Below are positions 18,146-22,249 of a stretch of 22,249 nucleotides of DNA, in pieces (positions within the stretch are counted from its first letter, which is position 1; every line of letters starts with the position of its first letter). The DNA lies in contig WLRX01000003.1 of assembly GCA_009706135.1 (NCBI GenBank), positions 1 through 22,249 on the forward strand. Reading direction: 5' to 3'. This DNA comes from Actinomycetota bacterium. Its GTDB lineage: Bacteria; Actinomycetota; Actinomycetes; Nanopelagicales; Nanopelagicaceae. Position numbers and translations under genes: made by a program. The notes under the pieces were generated by a model. The model saw nothing but the letters and a program-made list of their open reading frames with translations, did no database searches and was not told the DNA's origin.

Positions 18146-18556
18146 ATGGAACAAGCAGACTTTCTAGCAATAATTCGTGAACGCGGTAGCGGAGCCTTAG
18201 ATAAAAAAATGGGAATTGAAATTATCGAAGCATCCCCGCAACGCCTTGTCGGAACAATGCCTGTTGAGGGAAACACTCAACCAATTGGGTTGTTACATGG
18301 TGGCGCCAACGTTGTTTTAGCGGAAAGCCTGGGTTCTATTGGTACGCAATTACACGCCGGACCTACACGCAGAATAGTTGGTGTAGATATCAATGCGACT
18401 CATCATAAGTCTGCGACAAAGGGAATAGTTACAGCCGTGGCAACCGCAGTTTCTTTAGGTAAAACGATGTGCTGCTATGACATTGTTATTACAAACGATG
18501 AAGGCCAACGCACTTGTACGGCCCGTATTACTTGTTTGATTCTTGCTGAAAGATAA
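18146..18556 (+). CDS. Hotdog-fold acyl-CoA thioesterase (PaaI/EntH/MenI-like)
   Basis: Hydrolyses an acyl- or aroyl-CoA thioester; cytosolic. 136 aa from the ATG at 18146 (an ATG at 18122 would add eight residues, overlapping the polA promoter). The diagnostic stretch is LLHGGANVVLAESLGS at 49-64: His51, the Gly-Gly turn, and Glu60, the position of the catalytic carboxylate in EntH, YdiI/MenI and Arthrobacter 4-hydroxybenzoyl-CoA thioesterase. VGVDINATHHKSA follows as in that subgroup. From memory the fold and motifs are closer to MenI (1,4-dihydroxy-2-naphthoyl-CoA hydrolase, menaquinone synthesis) or EntH than to PaaI with Asp, but specificity cannot be set from sequence alone. It is a single gene, convergent with livF across 14 bases. 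Confidence 0.88.
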   Translation: MEQADFLAIIRERGSGALDKKMGIEIIEASPQRLVGTMPVEGNTQPIGLLHGGANVVLAESLGSIGTQLHAGPTRRIVGVDINATHHKSATKGIVTAVATAVSLGKTMCCYDIVITNDEGQRTCTARITCLILAER

Positions 18557-18570
18557 AACGGAAAAAACGG

Positions 18571-19290
18571 TTAGTGAGCGCCGGTTCCTAAGTAGGCAGC
18601 TCGCACAGCTGGATCGTTAAGCAATTGTTTTCCAGTTCCTTCAGTGGTTATGTTGCCAGTAGCCAAAACATAAGCACGATCAGCTATTGCCAAGGCTTTA
18701 GCAGCGTTTTGCTCTACCAGGAGAATTGTCACTCCTTGCTTTTTAATTTCTCCAATGATTTCAAAGATTTGAGCAATGAATTTCGGAGCAAGTCCCATGG
18801 ATGGTTCATCAAGTAATAGCAAACGAGGGCGACTCATTAAAGCACGCCCGATGGCAAGCATCTGCTGTTCTCCACCAGAGAGGGTTCCACCCATCTGTGA
18901 GACGCGTTCTTTTAACCGTGGAAACAAACCAAAGATTTTTTCTAAATCTTCATGAGTTTCCTGCTTCGATGGCGTTCTTCCGAACTTACCCATCTCCAAG
19001 TTTTCCAAGACTGTCATGCCTGGAAATATTCCACGACCTTCAGGTGCCTGACAAATTCCTTCGTTAACGCGCTGGAAAGGTTTAATGCTCTCCAGTGGTT
19101 TTCCATCGTATGTAATTTCTCCACTGACAGGTGAAAGAATCCCAGAAATAGTTTTCAAGAATGTCGTTTTTCCGGCGCCATTGGCTCCAATAAGAGTTAC
19201 AACTTCACCGGCATTTACTTCAAGAGAAATTCCCTTGATTGCCTTGATTTTTCCGTAGGAAACATTTAAATCTTTTACTTTAAGAAGCAT
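18571..19290 (-). CDS. livF: Branched-chain amino-acid ABC transporter ATP-binding protein LivF
   Basis: Cytosolic ATPase subunit that, with LivG, powers the LivHM channel. I choose the ATG at 19290, giving 239 aa beginning MLLKVKDLNVSYG, since it has GGGAG upstream and matches family length; an ATG at 19314 would add eight unrelated residues and has no ribosome-binding site. Walker A GANGAGKT is at 35-42, the Q-loop region is APEGRGIFPGMTV (a LivF hallmark), the signature is LSGGEQ at 137-142, Walker B LLLLDEPSMGLAP begins at 157, and LLVEQNA is the switch region. It overlaps the end of livG by 11 bases. It is the last gene of the liv operon; no terminator is seen after it. Confidence 0.96.
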   Translation of the reverse strand: MLLKVKDLNVSYGKIKAIKGISLEVNAGEVVTLIGANGAGKTTFLKTISGILSPVSGEITYDGKPLESIKPFQRVNEGICQAPEGRGIFPGMTVLENLEMGKFGRTPSKQETHEDLEKIFGLFPRLKERVSQMGGTLSGGEQQMLAIGRALMSRPRLLLLDEPSMGLAPKFIAQIFEIIGEIKKQGVTILLVEQNAAKALAIADRAYVLATGNITTEGTGKQLLNDPAVRAAYLGTGAH

Positions 19291-20056
19291 CTTCAGCAAC
19301 TCCCAAATATGCATCGATTACGCGTTGATTCTTTTGGATTTCTACTGGAGTGCCTTCAGCAATTTTTTGACCAAAATCTAGGACCGAAACTCGATCTGAA
19401 ATATCCATGACAAGACTCATATCATGTTCAATTAAAAGAACTGCGAAACCACGATCACGAATTTTACGAATCAATTCACCTAACTCAATTTTTTCCTGAG
19501 GATTAAAGCCTGCAGCAGGTTCATCGAGAAGTAACACCTTTGGATTTAGCGCCAAAGCTCGCGCAATTTCTAACCGACGTTGATCTCCGTATGGAAGGTT
19601 CTTAGCCATTTGAAGTGCTCTGTGATCTAAACCAATAAAGCGTAGAAGTTCGTGAGCTTTCTCCATGCTTGCTGCTTCATCACGGCGACTGCGAGGTCCT
19701 CCAAACAATGATCCAACAAGTCCAGATTTGTTGAGAGAATCTGCGGCTGTTGCAACATTTTCAGCAGCAGTCATGTCTCCAAATAAACGAATATTCTGGA
19801 AAGTGCGTCCTAATCCTTTGCGAGCTATTTGGTAAGGGCGTAAGCCTAGAACTGATTCCCCATCAACAATTACTCTTCCAGAAGTTGGCGTGTAATAACC
19901 AGTGACAATATTGAAAACAGTTGTTTTGCCGGCTCCATTTGGGCCAATAAGTGCAGCAATTTCTCCTTCACTTACATGCAAATTAACTTTGTTGAGTGCG
20001 GTTACTCCACCGAAATTTACGAGTACATCTTGAACTTCAAGCAATTTTTTACTCAT
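19280..20056 (-). CDS. livG: Branched-chain amino-acid ABC transporter ATP-binding protein LivG
   Basis: Second ATPase subunit of the Liv importer. 258 aa. Walker A GPNGAGKT is at 38-45. The LivG-specific GLGRTFQNIRLFGDMT follows at 81-95. The signature loop is the LivG variant LPYGDQ at 154-159 rather than LSGGQ, as is usual for this subunit. Walker B is LLLDEPAAGFNP at 175-186 and the H-loop is LIEHDM with His211. A family-typical insertion at about 103-130, here glycine- and serine-rich, sits between the Q-loop and signature. The ATG overlaps the livM stop by four bases (ATGA). All catalytic motifs are intact. Confidence 0.96.
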   Translation of the reverse strand: MSKKLLEVQDVLVNFGGVTALNKVNLHVSEGEIAALIGPNGAGKTTVFNIVTGYYTPTSGRVIVDGESVLGLRPYQIARKGLGRTFQNIRLFGDMTAAENVATAADSLNKSGLVGSLFGGPRSRRDEAASMEKAHELLRFIGLDHRALQMAKNLPYGDQRRLEIARALALNPKVLLLDEPAAGFNPQEKIELGELIRKIRDRGFAVLLIEHDMSLVMDISDRVSVLDFGQKIAEGTPVEIQKNQRVIDAYLGVAEDAS

Positions 20057-21087
20057 TTGCTCTTCTCCTGAAAATGCTCGCGTTTTTTACGAGGCATGAG
20101 ACCATTCGGACGAATATTCATCATCACAACCATCAATAGCCCAAAGAAAATAATTCGATAATCGCTGAGGAAACGCAGTTTCTCAGGTGCATAACCCAAA
20201 ATAACGGCTCCAAGAATTACGCCCCAAATATTTCCCATTCCGCCGAATACAACGCAGGCAAGAATCATGATCGAAAGATTGAGTGTGAATAGCTCTGGTT
20301 GAATAGATCTAATTTGAGATGCATAGATCGCACCTGCTAGTCCGCCAACTGCGCCGCCAATAATGAACGCCCATAATTTGTACTTAAGAGTTGCGACTCC
20401 CATAAATTCTGCAACATCTTCATCTTCGCGAATAGCTTCCCAGGCGCGTCCTGGTTTTCTATGTGAAAGTCGGATAACGCCCCAAATGACAAGTAAAAGT
20501 AAAGTAAGAGTCAGCCAATAATATGGACGTGGATCCATAACTGTGAATTCGATACCAAGAATTGACGTTGGACCTGGAATATCTGTTAAACCTGCGGCGC
20601 CACCAATGGCTTCAGTATTAACTGCCACGATGCGGACAATCTCACCAAAGCCTAAAGTGATAATCGCAAGATAATCTCCACGGAGGCGTAAGGCAGGGAG
20701 TCCAAGAATTACTCCGGCAAGCATTGCAAAAGCCATGGCAAACGGAAGGATCTCCCAGAAATTCAATGGCGTATGAATACTCAAAACAGCATGCGTGTAA
20801 GCACCGATTGCAAAGAATGCTACGTATCCAAGGTCGAGAATTCCAGATTTACCAACAACTACGTTTAAACCGACCGCCATGAGACTAAACATTATTAATG
20901 GATAGAAAAGAACTGAACTAAATGACGTTTCTGGAGTATCAATAATCGGATTATTGAGCATCGGTAATGCATAAAAAATACCAATTAACACAATTCGAAA
21001 AACTGTGCGCTGAGCAGAATTTGCTCCATCCCACCAGTCTCCAAATTTATCTCGTAAGTTAAATGCCGAAGCTTTCATAAGAGCCAT
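20053..21087 (-). CDS. livM: Branched-chain amino-acid ABC transporter permease LivM
   Basis: Inner-membrane permease subunit pairing with LivH. 344 aa with a charged, roughly 28-residue N-terminal cytosolic stretch, then around nine or ten hydrophobic segments. Hallmarks are SLMAVGLNVVVGKSGILDLGYVAFFAIGAY in the first half (quoted here only as the family signature around residues 68-95, with Gly-rich LDLGYVAF), LRLRGDYLAIITLGFGEI in the middle, and the coupling region RKPGRAWEAIREDEDVAEFMGV near 215-235 that contacts the ATPases. The C-terminus ends in a basic tail (MPRKKREH). It starts two bases after livH stops, with AGGGTG as ribosome-binding site. A second ATG three codons in is possible. 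Confidence 0.95.
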   Translation of the reverse strand: MALMKASAFNLRDKFGDWWDGANSAQRTVFRIVLIGIFYALPMLNNPIIDTPETSFSSVLFYPLIMFSLMAVGLNVVVGKSGILDLGYVAFFAIGAYTHAVLSIHTPLNFWEILPFAMAFAMLAGVILGLPALRLRGDYLAIITLGFGEIVRIVAVNTEAIGGAAGLTDIPGPTSILGIEFTVMDPRPYYWLTLTLLLLVIWGVIRLSHRKPGRAWEAIREDEDVAEFMGVATLKYKLWAFIIGGAVGGLAGAIYASQIRSIQPELFTLNLSIMILACVVFGGMGNIWGVILGAVILGYAPEKLRFLSDYRIIFFGLLMVVMMNIRPNGLMPRKKREHFQEKSK

Positions 21088-21089
21088 AA

Positions 21090-22040
21090 CTACACCCTCG
21101 CCTTCTGCAGTGCTTCACCAAATAATCCTGTTGGCTTAACCAAAAGTACAAGCACAAGAATCACGAATGTAACAACATCACGCCAGTTATATCCAAGGAC
21201 TGCTGATGTGTACTGCTGAATAAGTCCTAGGGCGAAGGATCCTACGAGTGCTCCGCGAACATTTCCGATTCCACCGAGAACGGCTGCGGTGAAGGCTGAA
21301 ATACCAACCAAGAAACCTACATTCGCTTTAGTTGTTTCATAGAAAACCATATAGAAGGCAGATCCAACTCCAGCTAAAACTCCACCGAGTAAGAAGGTGT
21401 AAGAAATAATTCTATTGACATTCACGCCCATCAAAATCGCAGTGCGCTCATCCTGTGAAACTGCACGGATTCCCATGCCAAGTTTTGTGTGGTTAATGAT
21501 GCGATTGAGGATAAGAAAAATAATTGTGGCTCCAACTAGCACCAATACCTTGTCAGCTGAAAGATAGAGCGTTCCAACTGTAAAAAAAGGATCTTTATTG
21601 ATCAAACGGGGAAAATCTAGGTTTTTAGAATCTGAAATTTTACGGAAAACTTCCACCAAGAAAAATGATGCTCCGATCGCAGAAATGAGGGAACTCAATC
21701 TACTTGCCCCCATATTACGTAATCTTCGGTATGCAACTATCTCAAGTAACACCGCAGATCCACCGCTGACTATTGCCGCAACGGTAGCGAAGAGTAAGAA
21801 AATACCAATAAATTTGATTAGCGGAAGTGGATCTTCATAGCCAGTAAAACCAAATTGCAGTACGACAAAATAGACAGCCATTGTGCCGATCATGAAAATT
21901 TCAGAGTGCGCGAAATTAATCAAGCGCAGTACTCCGTACACCAATGTGTATCCGAGTGAAATAAGAGCATAAATCGCTCCGACAACTAAGCCATCAAGGC
22001 CTAGTGACCAAAAGTCTGAAATTAAGATTGAAAAATCCAC
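21090..22040 (-). CDS. livH: Branched-chain amino-acid ABC transporter permease LivH
   Basis: Inner-membrane permease subunit of the Liv importer. 316 aa, slightly longer than usual because of a loop at about 130-165 (KISDSKNLDFPRLINKD region), which probably faces the periplasmic side. The signature GAIYALISLGYTLVYG with LRLINFAHSEIFMIG lies in the first 55 residues, and the coupling segment GMGIRAVSQDERTAILMGV is in the second half. The start codon is GTG at 22040-22038 with AAAGGA seven bases upstream. It is the first permease gene after livK and is separated from it by an 85-base gap with a strong hairpin. The C-terminal KPTGLFGE is a conserved ending. Confidence 0.95.
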   Translation of the reverse strand: MDFSILISDFWSLGLDGLVVGAIYALISLGYTLVYGVLRLINFAHSEIFMIGTMAVYFVVLQFGFTGYEDPLPLIKFIGIFLLFATVAAIVSGGSAVLLEIVAYRRLRNMGASRLSSLISAIGASFFLVEVFRKISDSKNLDFPRLINKDPFFTVGTLYLSADKVLVLVGATIIFLILNRIINHTKLGMGIRAVSQDERTAILMGVNVNRIISYTFLLGGVLAGVGSAFYMVFYETTKANVGFLVGISAFTAAVLGGIGNVRGALVGSFALGLIQQYTSAVLGYNWRDVVTFVILVLVLLVKPTGLFGEALQKARV

Positions 22041-22060
22041 GATTTATTCCTTTAGTTATT

Positions 22061-22102
22061 GCGATGCGTGGCAGATGTTTTTAGGCATCTGCCACGCATT
22101 GC
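22061..22102 (-). repeat. Strong inverted repeat / RNA hairpin between livK and livH
   Basis: ATGCGTGGCAGATG (22064-22077) and its exact reverse complement (22086-22099) flank an 8-base loop, giving a 14-pair perfect stem. Two further G-C pairs lie beyond one mismatch in the minus-strand transcript. The stem is G/C-rich against AT-rich surroundings. No U-tract follows it on the minus strand (the sequence continues AATAACTAAAGG, which includes the livH ribosome-binding site), so it is not a canonical intrinsic terminator. The likely role is to protect the livK 3' end and/or partially stop readthrough, giving more binding protein than permease. Confidence 0.85.
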
Positions 22103-22125
22103 TAATTGAGGTTTGAAATTTCAGC

Positions 22126-22249
22126 TTAGGAAAGCTTCTTAACCCAAACCATCTTTCCACCCTTAATTGTGTACTGGTTCATAACGATCTTATCTGGATC
22201 ACCAGTAGCAGAGAATGAAATTGTTGAGCCAACGGCCTTAACAACAGCT
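22126..22249 (-). CDS. livK: Branched-chain amino-acid ABC transporter substrate-binding protein, C-terminal end (cut by window edge)
   Basis: Only the last 41 codons are in the window. Hand translation of the minus strand ends in GDPDKIVMNQYTIKGGKMVWVKKLS followed by TAA (22128-22126); I note it in halves as GDPDKIVMNQY and TIKGGKMVWV. The pattern of a Gly-Asp-rich turn, then a strand with NQY and a terminal lysine-rich end is typical of the C-terminus of type I periplasmic binding proteins of the Leu/Ile/Val family. Position directly upstream of livHMGF agrees. The protein would be exported as a lipoprotein in actinobacteria (inferred; the N-terminus is not in view). Its stop lies 85 bases before the livH start. 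Confidence 0.85.
   Translation of the reverse strand, partial: AVVKAVGSTISFSATGDPDKIVMNQYTIKGGKMVWVKKLS

Noticed and set aside
18557..18570. Terminator between the thioesterase and livF
   Set aside because: The 14 bases are a short direct repeat (ACGG spaced by A's), not an inverted repeat.
19291..19314. Eight-residue upstream extension of livF
   Set aside because: No ribosome-binding site and no family similarity; the ATG at 19290 begins the conserved LivF N-terminus.
22061..22102. Intrinsic (Rho-independent) terminator after livK
   Set aside because: The stem is strong, but no run of U follows it in the minus-strand transcript; the next bases hold the livH ribosome-binding site.

Overview
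This 22 kb window looks like chromosomal DNA from a streamlined, AT-leaning actinobacterium. The best fit is the freshwater acI group (Nanopelagicales, Planktophila/Nanopelagicus-like); this placement is inference. The support is actinobacterial gene order (uvrC-rapZ-yvcK-whiA-gap-pgk-tpiA; rpsA-coaE-uvrB), an actinobacterial-type four-repeat ribosomal protein S1, WhiA, a PolA with Tyr in the O helix, modest GC (low-to-mid 40s % by eye), and very tight packing. No gene-free stretch exceeds about 140 bases. I saw no mobile element, CRISPR array, complete tRNA or rRNA gene.

Layout, left to right. (1) 1-2360, minus strand: lower-glycolysis operon gap-pgk-tpiA (tpiA cut by the left edge), transcribed from the 136-base gap at 2361-2496. 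(2) 2497-14167, minus strand: one long run reading rpsA -> coaE -> uvrB -> uvrA -> uvrC -> rapZ -> yvcK -> whiA, with spacings from a 4-base overlap to 24 bases. It joins translation (S1), coenzyme A synthesis, the whole UvrABC excision-repair machine and the RapZ/YvcK/WhiA regulatory trio. A promoter is visible before rpsA, and uvrB has a possible extra leaderless promoter. (3) 14296-15522, plus strand: a lone MFS transporter, divergent from rpsA and overlapping the end of polA tail to tail by 4 bases. (4) 15519-18110, minus strand: polA, divergent from a plus-strand hotdog thioesterase (18146-18556). The two genes share a 35-base region in which both appear to have leaderless promoters. (5) 18571-22249, minus strand: a branched-chain/hydrophobic amino-acid ABC importer, livK(partial)-livH-livM-livG-livF. 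A strong hairpin between livK and livH probably sets their relative expression.

The gene content is ordinary housekeeping and I found no new multi-gene system. The points worth a second look are regulatory and structural: face-to-face leaderless promoters at polA/thioesterase, the livK-livH hairpin, a tRNA-like 5'-half sequence antisense in the gap leader, a revised non-AUG start for rpsA, and the compaction of the complete UvrABC set into one run.
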